Positions 37,201 to 51,100 of a DNA stretch of 64,000 nucleotides are shown piece by piece. The notes under the pieces are model-generated. The model worked only from the letters and a program-made list of their open reading frames with translations, was not told the origin of the DNA and made no database searches. The stretch is from assembly GCF_949628215.1 (NCBI RefSeq), contig NC_134283.1, forward strand, positions 6,255,610 to 6,319,609, in the 5' to 3' direction. Each line of letters starts with the position of its first letter. Positions within the stretch are counted from its first letter, which is position 1. The DNA comes from Phalacrocorax aristotelis. Lineage: Eukaryota > Chordata > Aves > Suliformes > Phalacrocoracidae. The translations under genes were made by a program, and so were the position numbers.

Positions 37201-40200
37201 GACACCTACCCCATCTTTGTCCCACCTCAATATTAGAAGATAAAAATTTAACACTTGCAAAACATCATGTCAAGCCTTGTAAAAGTATTTGTGTGAGTTG
37301 TGACTGGTATCCCATAGCAGGAGTGCCACCAGGGACCACCATCCTGTCAGCTTTGTCTGTTATAAGGAACTTTCACAGGAGTATGGCGTTACCACAAAGT
37401 CCATCATGTTCTAGCAACACATCTGCAAGAGGACAACAAAGAATTGCCATTATTGTCCTATGGTTTTTCCTGTGCTTTCCACATGCAATCCAGCAAGCCT
37501 TCTTGGTTTAGAATACATTATCTGGAGTAGCTTTCACTTGAGAACTCGGCTTATGTACTCTTGCATGAAAACACCACTGCTTCTACCTCTAGGCAGAAAA
37601 ATGCAATCTCCAGCGCTGGATCTTGTAGAATACTTTTGGGGACCGCTGCCACAGGAAGGAAATAGCACTCAACAAGCATCTAAGTCTGATTCACATCAGT
37701 TGAGCCCACAGCACCTCGTCCTTTGCTGGGATGCCTAATCTGATTGTATTTTTGTTCTTTTAATGCATGCCCTCACCAAAAAAACCACCCACCAAAACCA
37801 ACCGACCCAAACATCATAGGTCTAATTCTCCTCTCTGAACTTTGGTGCTCATTGCTGAATTGATTTCACTGCATTCACTCCTGCTGTGTGCTGGTATAAA
37901 CAGGAAGATCAGGCCTCGCGTGTGTTCATTTGCTTCTTGATCTGATTTATGTTGCTTACATCTGTTGCTGACTTTGGCTTCTTGTTCTGTGCCAACACAG
38001 TTTATGAAACATAACTGCATTGTTGTATGTTATTGCTCTGCTTGGCTTCAGCTGATGGCTCCTTGTTTTCAAAATAGCACTTGAGAGACACCTCACCCAC
38101 ACCAGTCCCTCACTTGCCTCTCCAGGCTCTATTGAAAACTGAATCCCCCTTCTCCCGTCACCTTTCTCAAGCTATGGAGGCCAATCCCAGCAATTCTTCA
38201 CTTGCCATCATATCTTTTCTCAAAACCGCAATTATTTTTGGTGCCCTTTGGTTTTTCGAATGTTTTATCTGAACTAAATGGGGATGGAGTGATGTGTAGT
38301 ATTGTGAAATTAGACTTTGTTCCTCACAACATTCCTAAATATTAACTGCTTTATCCTCCACCTTTACTTATACCTTTCAGTGTCTCTCATCTTTGCCTTT
38401 TTGTTCTTTCCCCAGAAGGTTTTCTCTGGCAATACCTCTGCTAAGGAAATAAATTCCTAGTAAGGAACACTGAGCTGATTCTATTGTTGATTTTCCCAAC
38501 TCCATGCCAGTGAAATTTCAGAAGTTTTAAGCTGAATTATTTCTATTTGCATTTGTTTCTAAAATCACATTTGAATCCATCCTTTCCCATTTATGCACTT
38601 AATTTGGGTCAGAACACTGGCTTCAGAAATGAAGCTTGACCTTGGCAGTCTGTGTAGAAGGTGGCCTGGTAAATGGGACTCTGCTGCCACAAACTGTGAT
38701 GTGCTGGATTGAGGCTTGGACCTTCTTCTGCTGGACTACTCTGTTAAAAAAAATGAAAAAAATGCCAAACCAAACCCACCTGCATCAGCACTACTCTTTG
38801 TGCCCCATGTGTGGGTGTATTAGGAGAACAAATATATTCAGGAATCTGAGCCAGTTGTATACTATAGTATTTCTGACTGAAAATTTGCTAGGCAGTGAAA
38901 GTATTATGATTTCTTGGGTATACCATCATAGTTATTTGCTATCTTTTATTTTCCTTTTGGAATATATTTTACATTCCTGGTATTTTCAGATTGAGCAGTA
39001 CCTCTGAGGACTCTCTAAAGTAAAACATAAAGAACCCTAACCCTGGGGCTGATTTTCAAAGGATCCTGCATTCATCATTATGGAAATAATTTGTCAGAAG
39101 AGCTTTGTTCCTATTTTGACACTAGAAGGATTAGTTAGCCAGACTTCTCAAGTGCTCAACAGATATTTGAGAATTCAGCTCTTTTATAACCAGCATTTCC
39201 GTATCTGTCATGAGAAAAATCATGCCTGTTTTCTAACAGACTAGAAGATGTGGACGGGAATGTATCTGGCAACTAGTAAATGAGTCATCTTATAGAATAA
39301 CGTGTTTCTAAGTTGACACCACCTCACTCAGAATATACTTCTGGTGACGCTTCCTGAAGATATATGTGCTAAGCTTCTGGAAGTGCCTGCTTGTAGTGTG
39401 TCTTTTGGAGCTATTTAGAGATATCATTAGGATTAAATTATATTCTCATAAATTTTGTCCTTTGGCAGTTGCCCTTCCTTCAGAAATCTTAATCAAGGGA
39501 AAGTGTGTGAAATTTGTGTTGGCAAAGTCCGTGCAAATTTGTTTAATCAATGAAGGGAATGTTGATAGATTTTTCAGTAGTTACTCTGGTGAGGAAATAC
39601 CTGTTTATTTGTATTCCAGTTCTGCTTGAGGGTCAGTATGTCAGACACGCAGATGCATAACCAAGGAAAGCCAGAGAGCTTAAAATCTAAGTTACCCTTA
39701 TTGATGGTTTTCTTTGTTTGATCTTTCTCTAGTCTTTGCTAACAAAGTCTTCTACAGTTCAGTCACAGCCTTAAGGGTGTGAGTTAAGATTAAAAAAATT
39801 TTTCCTTAGTGACCAAAATATATTGTTCATACTTAAAACTTTCCTGTTTAAGGTCTTAGGTTTCTTCAGAAATTGAAACCGATCTGCTTTGACAAAATAG
39901 TCCTGAGCTATGGGAAACCTCATCCTCTTATAAATAACCTCTTTGACATGGTTTCTGCTTACTCTTTTTTCCTGAATATATTTTTGAAGAGTCATCATCA
40001 AAGACTTGCTGTTTATCAGTTGGTTGCATTTTTCTGCATGTCTTGTCTAAAAGGACAAATCTCAGGCCTTTCTTCAGTGGGGCTGAAGAAACAGAGTTTG
40101 TTTGTCAAGGCAATTCAGAATCTTCTCATTGGATATGTGAGCTCATGCCAGTTAGGAAAACTACTGCTTAATGCCAGTCAGTGTAGAAGATGTTCCATTT

Positions 40201-43019
40201 TTCCTGTCTCTCAGCATCCCAGGAAACATACTGACCTTCTCAGACTTGGGGGGGGCGGGGGGGGGGAAATGTTCCCTGGGGTACTGGAGAGCTCTGAGAC
40301 ATGTTTGAAATGAAGCCCCACTAGAGCAGGACCTACCTAACATTGAGACATCGTTGAGGTTTGTATTCCTTTAAAGAAGATATTTTGTCATGTGTGGCTG
40401 TTCAGGAGAGGAAAACTGAACTGCAGTTGCTGATCTTTCTGTAAAACTTCCTGTTACCTTCCTATTTTTTTAAGTTGTCTGTACTCTGGAGAAAAAGGTG
40501 CAGTCTGAAAAAAATCAACCTGAGCACAAATCCTCTGCTTTAGAGTGTGATTAAAGACTCGCGTTTGCCCAAACAGCCATGTCACAAGATGCCAAGTGCA
40601 GAAGGCATTAATCATCTGTACCTTATCTCTATGAGAAGCCATCTTCAAAGCAGAAAGGAGGAGAGCTCTACCCTCTAGAGATAAATGGCATATCGTAAAT
40701 AGTGTGAGGCACTCAGATACTGTGATTATGAGCTCTATAGAAATGCCTATAAATAATACTAGGAGATGCCCAGATAGTACAGTTTACTTATGGAAATAAA
40801 TAAACTGCGTAAAAATCTGACAAGACACAAGCTTCTCTCCTGTATGAGGACACTTTGCTTTCCTTTTCCACTTTCTATTCTGAGAGTTGTGCAGGGACTA
40901 GGTCCTCATCCTTAACTTGCAGTCCCTTGAGAAACAATGAAGTAAATCACCGTGTAAGGTAGCATGAAAACATCAAGGATGGAAAACTTACAGGTATACT
41001 TAGCTGTGTATCTTTTCTGGATTTTGAATCTAAAAGTAAAAAATTGTAGCTGAGCAGAAGCTTCTAGAATCTGAAACTTGAGAGTGTTTGAATGTGAGAG
41101 TGCAGAATCTGGTATGACAGAAGCAAAGGCAGATAGCCTGCTGACTTTAGTGGGAGCACTAGATAAAGGTTTCACAAAGGTGTTCATAGCCATAATGCAT
41201 TAGCTTCTGGTGACCGCCCCACTTCTCTGCTGGAGAGCTGTACCATTCATTCAGCAAGATCAATATCTAAGGGAAAAAATGCATTGATTGGAACTGCTCC
41301 TTTTTGTATGCAGTTCCTTTTTCTAGGCACTTTTGAGCTTTCTAGTTTTGGTTAGTTTTACTTTTTCATCAAATGCTTTGCTGTTAATCCTTCTTTCTTC
41401 TCATAGGCTGCAGGTAATTCTTGATATCAATTACCTGATGAGCAGGTTCAGAAACTCTGAAGTGCATGGTTTGTGTTAGTAAGATCACTGAATTAGCCTG
41501 CTCTATTATCAGCAATGCTAGTGAGCCTCACCAGTGGTGAAATTTTGTTGCAATGTGGATACCTGGGGCAGGGGGGGAGGGGAAGCACTGAAGAGAATAA
41601 TTTTTAAATTTGAAATATCACTTGAACAAAGATTACTGTATTTGCCTTGCTGAGTATGGTATGTTTCTAGGCGAGCACATACAAATCACTGTCTCATGAG
41701 TTCTGTCTTTTGTACAAGGACAAATGCTTTACGGTAAATTGCCATGGATTTTTTTCAGGACTTAGCAAGTGCTTTTACTTCTCTCCTCTGATAATCCACT
41801 GTTTCATTTGAAGAAAATATTAATATTTAATCAGCATGTAGAATAGGGAGGAAAGCTCACTTTTTCTTATAAAATCAATTTTATTTTACATTGTTTCTTA
41901 TAAATGAAGAACTAAGGAAATGGACAGCACACAAATCCAGTTCTACTAGCATTCTTGATTCTGTATGGTGCTCTGGAGCATCTTAGGGGGTAGGATTCCC
42001 CTTAGATAATGCTTTAGAGCATGCTGACAGCATATGCGTTCTGTATAGGTATAGCAGTTTTATTTTAGAACTGCTGAGTTTTGTTTTTACTCTTCCACCT
42101 TCAAAGGTCAGGTTTTGATGAAGGTGGCAGACATTGCTGAGAAAATTATTAAATTTTTCTTTTTGTTGGAGATAAAATAGGCACAACCTTAAAGTGTATA
42201 TGGGATTTTGTTGGTTCTGTGGCACACTCACTGCGGGTCCCTCTTCAGGATCTAGTGCTTAATCCACAGTCGTGTTCTGCACACAGCAAAAATGGAAGGA
42301 GTTGCGCGCACAATGCAGCATAAAGAAATGGGTGCCTAAACTGTCTGGGTGCTTACACACACCCAGTGTAGCTTTGACATCTCCTTTGCTTGGGTGAAAA
42401 TTGAAGTGAGCTGGAAAAACTTAAACTCACAGAGCTGTTAGGTTTATCTGTGCCATAACATTTTTTTTCTAGAATGGTAAAGTGTAATATTTTTGGAAAG
42501 CTGTGTTTGATTAGATGCTCTTGAGGTTTGCTTAAGCTGTAACCCTGAGAAGCGAAGAAATGTGTGCCTACCCATGCTTATTTTGCCAACTTTTTTTTAA
42601 AAAGAACATCTCAAAACTTGGTTTGGTTATGCATCTGGCTGTCAGTGAGGTACAAAGTTTGAATTCCTGCTGCAGGTGAGGTGAGCTGATGGACATCAAA
42701 ACTTATATCCAAAAGCTGTAGATCAAAATGGCAAGATTTGAACCATAACCATCCTCAGCAGTTTTGGAATTCCATTTTAGTGCCGTCCTATTGATGATGC
42801 CAAACTGTGATTTAATTTTGGGAAAGTTTAGATGCAAAGCAGGGGTTCATCGCTTTTGCAAGAAGGCATTTCTTCTGGAAATGAGTATAAAAAATTGCAG
42901 GCAGATAGACTTCTGTAATTCTACAACTGTAAGGAAAAATACAGCTCCTGTACCTTAGTAGCATCTTTTTACTTTGAGTAGTATTAACAGGAGTTGACAG
43001 TTTGAGTGTGAGTAGCACA
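34286..43019. other. Intergenic sequence without a recognised gene
   Basis: AT-rich DNA with T runs at 36,421-36,434 and 36,966-36,980 and a G8CG10 tract at 40,248-40,266. Open frames reach 146 codons (39,873-40,313, plus) but end in the G tract as poly-glycine and show no domain. A splice-bounded minus segment at 40,992-41,266 has no open frame throughout. Confidence 0.5.
40248..40266 (+). repeat. G-homopolymer tract
   Basis: Eight G, one C, then ten G. This is a potential intramolecular G-quadruplex and a likely sequencing or length-variable site. Confidence 0.85.
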
Positions 43020-43667
43020 CTAGAAACTTCCCTGTGTGTGGCACCCTGAATGCTGGCAGCAGTGTGAGGTTACCTGATAAAGAGAAGACCTTGCAGAAAG
43101 AGGAAAATGAGTGGTGCAGGGGATATAGGCTTCGGGCTCTTGTAAGATTTTTGGTTGTGCTGCTGCAAACATGGAATGGTTTGTAATAATTAAGTCAGGC
43201 CAGGTTCTCTCCTCACTAGCGGTGGTCTTGCACAGTAGCTTACTGTGGCAAGAGGGTGAAATGATGGATCGTGTCATCGTCTGAGTAATCCAGCATCCAG
43301 TAATCTGTGGGCGACATACTTCTGCAAAAACCTTCTCTATCTTAAGCTTTATAACCGTCATGCTGGGTGGTAATTCCATAAGTAGAGCAGAGTAAGCTTC
43401 CCGTTCCACAGGTCTGTTCCATCTTTCCAGAGCTGTTTGATTTACTTTGGTGGCTGGCGCTCGGTGTGACATGTGCTGTTGAACAGAATTCATGGTCTCA
43501 AAATACAAATCCTTGATGCTGTATCTTGTTCCTTTTTCGATAGAAGTTGACTGATGACTGATATTTATGGCAGTGCTCACACAAACTGTGAATCTTCTAT
43601 CACCTGGTAATTTAATGAACATCTTGCTCCTTCCCTCTTTCAGCCTGGGTGGCTCCACTGTGTGCAT
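43020..43667 (-). CDS. Unidentified 215-codon open frame, possible internal exon
   Basis: The longest open frame outside the CpG island. I do not recognise the product. It has no signal peptide, transmembrane segment or repeat, and it is hydrophilic and basic. Typical stretches are KMFIKLPGDRRFTVCVSTAI and RYSIKDLYFETMNSVQQHM. It may be an exon rather than a whole gene. A branch-point-like CTAAC and an acceptor CACACAG precede base 43,657. A donor CAG/GTAACC follows base 43,074. The enclosed 584 bp is open throughout and ends on a codon boundary. The first ATG sits before the acceptor, so the whole frame as a gene is less likely. First-codon-position purines are about 62% over 140 codons counted by eye, a mild coding-like bias. 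Chance, an old retrocopy or a lncRNA exon remain possible. Confidence 0.25.
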   Translation of the reverse strand: MHTVEPPRLKEGRSKMFIKLPGDRRFTVCVSTAINISHQSTSIEKGTRYSIKDLYFETMNSVQQHMSHRAPATKVNQTALERWNRPVEREAYSALLMELPPSMTVIKLKIEKVFAEVCRPQITGCWITQTMTRSIISPSCHSKLLCKTTASEERTWPDLIITNHSMFAAAQPKILQEPEAYIPCTTHFPLSARSSLYQVTSHCCQHSGCHTQGSF

Positions 43668-45019
43668 GGAAATTGGTTAGTTCTTCTCAGAAGTAATAAA
43701 AAAATTACAGGAATTTGGGCCAAGTACTTGAACTCAAAAATATTTTGGTATGCAGTTACTGTGGTAAAGGGCACTCAAAGCTCATTCAGTTTCAAGTGTC
43801 CAATATGTGTGTTTTGAGAAGTAGAAATAAGTGAGGAAATGCTGGCTCACTGAAGTATTAAATATTCTATTCCTATAAACTATGTCATAAATCAAGGAGA
43901 CTTTCAAAACTATAGTTTGATTTTATATGGATGGATTGATTGATTATACTTGTTTTAATTATATGTATAAATGTCAAGCAATTTCATTAAGTAGTAGTCT
44001 AGTGGGCATTTATTATGACCAAATACCTACTTGGAATAGCTGACAGTTTCAGAGCAATCATTCTGCGTCTAATGGGGACTGTCAGGGCCTTTGCCCACAT
44101 ATTGCCACAGAGTCTTGCTATCCATGTAGTGGAAGTGTCAGCTGTGAGCCTTGGGTTCTCTGTAATGTAACAGTAAATGCTGTTGGGGGAACAAGGGCTT
44201 CGCAGTGGGCCAGCTCTTTAGAACTGCGTATTTGCAGCTGTGTGCAAAACCTAATAATTATGAACACAGTGTGATATCTTTGCTGTCGTTTGCAAGTACA
44301 GTACCTGCAGGTGGTATTTGCATGCGGTACTGATAGATGTGTATGTGTACCAAACAGGATAGCTCTGTGCTCCAGGTTTCTGCAAATGTGGTCTCATCCT
44401 AGGAAGCTTGAAAATGAAGTAATTTTAATGTTAGGATTTGCCGTTCTGTGGATGTGCCTGTTTGTTGATTTGTGCTATTATGAGATAAGCCCACAAGTTC
44501 ATGTGTTTCTCTAATGCCACAGAAAGAAACTTCCTGTATAATTTTTTCTCCTCAATTGTTTATTGTTAAAAGATGCTCATATTTGGGCATTAATGTCTTT
44601 CTGCTCTAGCCCTCAGTTAAGAACAGTTCTTCAGTGAGGTTATTGCAGCTATCTTTTTCTGAAGACCTGCAAACCCGTATTCTTAGAAGTTGTTCCCATT
44701 GTCGGTATCTAAGAGAAAATAAAGTTGGAAGACAAAGAAATGTGGAAGTTCTTAATCTTTGATTTAAGATATTTTACTAGCTGTGTCAGACTGTCAAATT
44801 GCTTGATGGATCCAAAACAAAGAGCAACGCTGTGAAAACATGTGAAAGACAAAAAAAGGTTAAAAGATTTTTCTGGGGTCTCTGCACATTGAATAGTCAT
44901 CAATTCTATTACCCGAATGGCTCCTGGAATAGGTCTGCAGATGCTAGTGAGAACATGGTCTCCCCTCTAATTAAATTCTCATCTTTACCCAAATGGTTGA
45001 AAGGGCAACTGTCTTAAAC

Positions 45020-45175
45020 CTTTGAACTTTATTTGTAATACAAAGCTTCAATTAGATAAAAGACAATAATTAGCAAATCTTTTATCTTTGGGCATAATTA
45101 AATCTTTAAGGAAAGACATCTTAATCAATTACTTGCAATGACAAGTTCATAAATAAATTAATTCTTCCAATGAGT
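45020..45175. promoter_or_regulatory. AT-rich block with homeodomain-type motifs, candidate conserved element
   Basis: Dense short motifs of the TAATTA/ATTAAT kind (for example CAATTAG, ATAATTAG, CATAATTAAATC, AAATTAATTC) and repeated CTTTTATC/ATCTTT occur in one block of about 150 bp. There is no open frame. This is the appearance of many developmental enhancers in gene deserts, but conservation cannot be judged from one sequence. Confidence 0.25.
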
Positions 45176-48100
45176 GTCTGGCAGAAATCAATGAGTGTTA
45201 AAAGAGATTCAGGATGAGGGGACACCACTATAGAAACACTGTAGCTCAATTATACTTGGTTTAAAGATTCTCATCTATAAAGTATTAGCTTGTTCAAAAG
45301 ATGATGTATTATTTAAAGAGAGATGATTAAAATATTAACCTCTAGTATTGTGGAGCCTTTTTTGGAACTTCTGTCTTTACATATATGTGTATTTCACCGT
45401 GGTTTGTGATTAGCTCTTTGTATAGGTTCTGTACCAAAATATACAGTCACTTTACTGTCCTTGTTGAGTCCTGGGGTCTCGTCTCATTCCTGAAACGAAA
45501 ACTTGCCTGAGCAGGCTTGACGTGTGCAGCCTCATTCGCTTCACTGGTAAGGATTCCCATCTAGGTGATAACTTGTACAATTAAGCTCAACATACTTAAA
45601 TGTTCTTGCTCAAGAGATTCCTACATTTCTGTTCATTTAACACTTTATAGCACAGCAAAGTACATAACCATTAACTCAAGGGTTTTCTGTTGGTGTAGGA
45701 ATGGTAAAATGAAAAAATAAAACAAGGTCACGATAGAATCTGGTCCTCTGTTTCTGAGAACTCCTCTGACTGGGGTGTTATCTGGGAGGTGTTAAGCCCT
45801 GGAAGTTGCCTCTTGCTGGAGGGAGGGCAGCGATAACACACTAACTAAAAGGAGTTAGTGGAAATTAGACCTTTTTAATATTTCATACAACTGTGTTGTT
45901 CCCAAATGGCATTAGTAAATAGACCTTTTTGCCTCCTGTCTCCCACTTATTCTGACCTTCTGGTTTGAGCTGACTAAAAATGGCAGCAGCTTTGCTCTCT
46001 TTTGCCTGTGTGATGCCCTTACTAAATCACACTTATTTCTGTGTTTAAATATCACGTAGGTGTTTGTGGATATGTTATTTTGGTGCAACATTGCATAACT
46101 CACTCCCTCCTTCCTCTATCCTAATACCTTAAAGTTGAGTTAAAAAACAAAAAAGTAGCAAGTATTGCCAGTTGAACTCCCTTGTAGGACGTTTTTCCTG
46201 GGTTTTGCAGCATTTAGAATTAGCCTATCTCTGAATAAACTGCTTCCATTCACATTTTGTACCTGCATGTCTGAGGTGTGAGGATTTTGCTTGCTTTCCT
46301 TGTCTTTCCCTCTTGCTTTCCTGCATTCCCTTTCCACAAAAAGGTAGCAAGGAGTTTGATACATATAATGGAGACTAAGTGTTGTAGCTCTTAATAAAGC
46401 ATTGTCACCGTTGAACAAAGGGACTGCAAACTGACGAAATAATGGTAAATCACTATTGTTGAATTTATCTTGGTTTCTTAAGGAGAAAAGAATTATGAAT
46501 GAGCACTTTCTCCTATGTATTTCTCTCCTCTGGATCAGTTGGGCCCCCTGATTAACAAGTGCAACTGGTCTTAAGTGTGCTGGGTTTTTCCAGCAAGCCT
46601 GGACTGCCAACAGGTTAGGAGCTGCAGTCCCCCTAATCTAGCTGGCAGACCTGCAGTAGCTGAAAGGCTCCTCTTGTGTTTGGTTTGCTTGGCAGCCAAG
46701 AGGAAGAGCTGTTTGGCCAACCTGCATGTATAGGTCTGGTCTAGTCACAGACAGCGTTTTTTCTCTCCATCTGGAAGATCGAGCAAAACTAGACTAAACA
46801 TGTGGAGATATTGTGGTGGAGACAAGTCAGGGGAAAAGAGGTTAGGGTGTTGCAGTGGAGAAAGATCCAGGACATGCCAGAGCTTGAGGGTACAGAGATG
46901 GGGGGAGGAAGGCAGTGTAAGTAGAAACTGAGGAGGTTGTATTTAAACCAGAGGAGACAAAAGCGTGGAAAACTGGGCCTATGTTAGACTGCCGCTTTGA
47001 GATCTTTTCTAATTCAGGGAATGAAAAACTTGTTTTATACTGACCAGAAGTATTAATTAAATAATCACAGTTTCTCCTTGTCTATTAATAAGCTGCACTA
47101 CAAATTTATTTTGGTTTTGAGTGGTGAAAATACGCAGCTTCTAGAATGATTGATTCTTTCTGTTGTTGTGTGGGGCACTGAATATCAGATAAAGATGAAA
47201 TGTTAGCGATTTCCGATCTGAAACTTGTTAAACAGCACAACAGATGGAAAGTTCTGTTCAGGTTATGAGCGTCCAGATCTGTCACTGATTAAAAGCAGGG
47301 TGGCATATGCTGGTGGCTGGTCTTGATAGATATCTCTTTAGAATAGTAAGACAGGTTTCCCATCCTCATAATCCAGTAGCCCTGCTGCTGACAGGCAGTA
47401 TCTGCTGCCCCTCACACGTTGTAAAGATCAGTTGCTGTCCGTGTGAAACTACGTTATAGCTTAGAGCATCTTTGGACAGATTTGTTCACAACCTGGATGT
47501 TTGCTGTTCTTCAGAAGGGCGATAGGAATCTAAACCTCTTGCCTCTTCAGATATATTCTCCCTTCAGAGCTGTCATCCAGGTTGTCAAAACTTATCCTTA
47601 GCAACTTTCAGCTTTAAAGGTCCTCTTATCAACACCACAACATTCCTGTTCATCCCATTATGCCTTGTCAATGAGAGCCTTTGCATCTTTCATTTGAAGC
47701 AGCCTAGGAATCTTTTGCTAAATTTCTTCAAAGGAATTTAAATAGTCCTAATGACCATATTACCTTACAGTCTTTTAAATGTTTCACCAGCTGCTCAATT
47801 CAATGCAGTATAAATTGTAAGCCTCTCCACAGTAATCTCAGCATTTGTTTGGGAGTTAAATATTAACAGATTTTTTTGACTTTCTCTCAGACAGTAGGCT
47901 CTTGCACCTGCTTAATTCCCTGCAGGGTTTGTTAGAAGCAAATGTTGCTTTCCTTTCAAGTGCTCTGGGTTTTGTTCTTTGTATGTGCTTTACATGAGGT
48001 CAGTTTGAAGAAGACTTAGACTGATGGACCTCTGTACATCTTACAAACATGCATTCTGTCCCAGTAGAAATCTTGGTTGGTGAAGGAGCTCCCAGCTGTA

Positions 48101-51100
48101 TAGGTAAACTCTGGCTGAGTAGTGAATTTGACGCAAACAGATTAATTCAGTGTGATGCCCTCTATAAGGCTTCATTCTACATTACTACTGTCCTGTTTTT
48201 CAGCATGCTGGTACTTCAGGTCATTCAAGAAGAGAGCAAAAAGCAAGGTAGTACAAATGAAAGAAACAAGTTAGTCACATATGTGGGCTAAATATTGGAA
48301 GCAATGTAAGTGGTTAAGCCAATACAACAGATATATCTTAGGTATTTCTAGTTTAAAGACAAAGATGGACTGCCTCCCACACATTTCAAAATGAATCTCA
48401 AATGTATTTTTATCATTTACAATGATTTCCGTCAGAGAATAATAGAGATTTGATGCCTAGGGTACTTAACTGTTCTGTGGTATATATTGTAATAGCTATT
48501 TTAAGTGTAGGAAATACCCTAATAAGAAACAGTTTGCAAGCATGCTGATCTAGTTGATTCTTATCATAGCATTCTCTGTAAAATAATAATTGGAAGATAT
48601 GACAATAGAGATGTCTGATTAAACTGTTAAGCATCTGATAAAACTTGGGCAGAGTTAGATCACTTCAAGAAAAGCTTTTTCTAAAAAAAAAAAAACAAAC
48701 CCAAAACCCAACAATCCTCAACTTACAACACTTCTTTTTATGCTACCTGTTATTGAAAATATTTTGTGACCTTTTCCTAAATATAGTAATTGATGAACTC
48801 AAATGCTCCGAATCTAAAATAAAGGGGGGTGGGGGGGGCAACCCTAAATCCAAACTATGCTAAATATCTTTTAATGAAAGAAATATATGGTGACTTAAGG
48901 CTGTACTTTTTAAGGAGTATTAAACTGTCTGTAGATTTAAATTTATTTGAAGTAGGTATTTAGATCAGTAACAAAAAAGTAAGCTTAAGCTATTTCCTTT
49001 TCCTACACCTCCTGGCTTCCCCTCTCTGATCTTCCCCCACCCCCTGGACGAAAAACCATTTTGTGTCGTTCTCTCCCCAGGTTCTTGTTTCTGGCAAGGA
49101 AAATGTGGTTGCAGTGGCTCGTTCCTTTCCCCTTCTCGTCCAGCATGTACTATTCTGTCCTCAGTCCACAGTGCTTGACATCTCTTCTGCTGTATCTTCC
49201 TCATCTCTCTTCCCCCCCCACCATTCCTGTATTCACAAGCTTGTAAGATTTGCCTGCTTGCTCCTGTAACTTCATTTGGTGTCTGTCCCACGTACAGTAT
49301 TACCTTTATTCCTTGTACTTATACTTTCTTGAAGGATTTATTTTATTATACTTTTTTACAAGCTCCAGTTCAACAGAATTCTTAAAAGGAGTCCAGTCTC
49401 ATCTTGAATAAAGCTGCTCCCTTTCAGTTTTCTGGGATTCATGAGCACATGACCTACTCCAACAGGAACTGTATTTTACTTTTTAACTGCCTGCCTTTCC
49501 TTTGGTAAGATTCCTCTTTGTCAGCCATGTTATTTATCATATCTTTTCCCCTTGAATTTATTATCTGATAATTTATATTGGTTTACATTCATTCTTGTTT
49601 TGCTGTATGTTTTATAGTGCTCAGTCTCATCTTCTCTTCCATTCTATTTTGACTCAGTTTTCTGAAGCAAATGCCACATTTTCCTTAAGGAAGTCTACAA
49701 TTCCAAGTCTCCTCACTTCAGCTTCCCAATCCCAAAACTCCCGTGGTGGCAGTCCTTACCAGAATAGTCCCTATAATTGTGATGTGACTGGCAGTTTGCT
49801 TTGGTTTTTCCCAGCAGGGCAGGGACTAACTGTATCACCCTGCTGTAAAAACTCTGGCCTCAGCATGTTCAAAAATCACTGCAACATGTGGGCCAGGGGT
49901 ACAATATAGAATACTTGGCGCAGAGATTTAAATTTCCTATGTCAAAAGTAGTATTTGTGAACAATTTTTCACTGATTCCCTGTAAGATTTTTCTCAGACT
50001 GTTAGCTGCTGGTATTATGCTGAAGTTTTGGTCTTGTTACTGGAAGGCTGGGTTCTGCTTTAAACTGCAGTTAGAGTAAGCTTTGAAGGTGATAAAATCT
50101 GATCCAACCAAAAAAGCCTGTTTCCTGTACAAAAAAAAATATTATTCTGCAAATTCTGTTCACTTGGGTTTTCAAAAATTAGAAAAGACTTTTTCAGAAC
50201 TTATTTGGTCTAAAGTGAGCATTGTAATAACTCTGGTAAGTTTTTACTGAATGTTGTCATTCATCTGAATAAATTCTCTGAGAATTTACTTTCTTTTGGT
50301 CTTAAAATCTCTTTTCACTGTCTTTAATTCTCAGTCCTCTACCTCAGTCCTTAACAGTTTCCAGATTCTTTGGATTTGGGGTGTGGGTATGTGCGTGTTA
50401 ATTATTTTTTAATTCTAGCACCAAGAATTTCCAACTCTGCAGTCAGGCCACTGGGGTAGCTGAGCACTGAAAATATTAATGTAAATGATACGGCCCCTGC
50501 ACCAGCGGCATCGGCTCTGATGAATGTCAGGGAGTTAGTTTCCTGCCAAGTTTTAACTGAGGACTCAGTTTTCATTTGTGAGTGCAGGGCTCTGGGGCTT
50601 CTCAGGGATGTTATGTGCTTTCGTTTTCATTTGTCCAGGATGGGCAATCAGCACTGCTTGGAAAGGGGGGCATATTTAACATCCCACCCCCAATTACAGT
50701 GGTGCCAATATAGGGGAGTCAGATTAAATATATCCTTCTACTAACTACTGATGGACTGGTGCTAAATGTTTATTTTGGCTCAAAGGGACACTGAGATGTA
50801 ATCACAGGATGATTTTGTTTCAGATTTTCCGTTCAGTGCATAGTTTTCTGGCTGACTGACTTAGCTGTGTGTTTCAATAGGTGTATGTATATACATGGTT
50901 ATCCAGTGGTCTACATAAAAAATTACAACATTGCCTTTACACATTATTAATATGCATTTACAAATGAATGTGTAACTTAAACAGTTCCTTGCAGATGTTA
51001 CTAAAATGCTCTGTTTGGAAAAAAAAAAAAAAAGAAGATAGGTAAAAACTGAATGTCCTTCTAGTTATTTATGGGTTTTTCTTGCCTTTTTAGGCTACTT

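Noticed and set aside
39034-39048. CCCTAACCCTGG, telomere-like
   Set aside because: Fewer than two and a half units. Not an interstitial telomere repeat.
40992-41266. Minus-strand segment with a good acceptor (TTTTTTCCCTTAG) and a perfect GTAAGT donor
   Set aside because: No single frame is open from acceptor to donor, since both usable frames hit stops. As a protein exon it fails. It could still be a non-coding exon, but nothing else supports that.
46140-46610. 156-codon minus-strand open frame
   Set aside because: No domain and no convincing splice boundaries. The length is near the chance limit for AT-rich DNA of this size.
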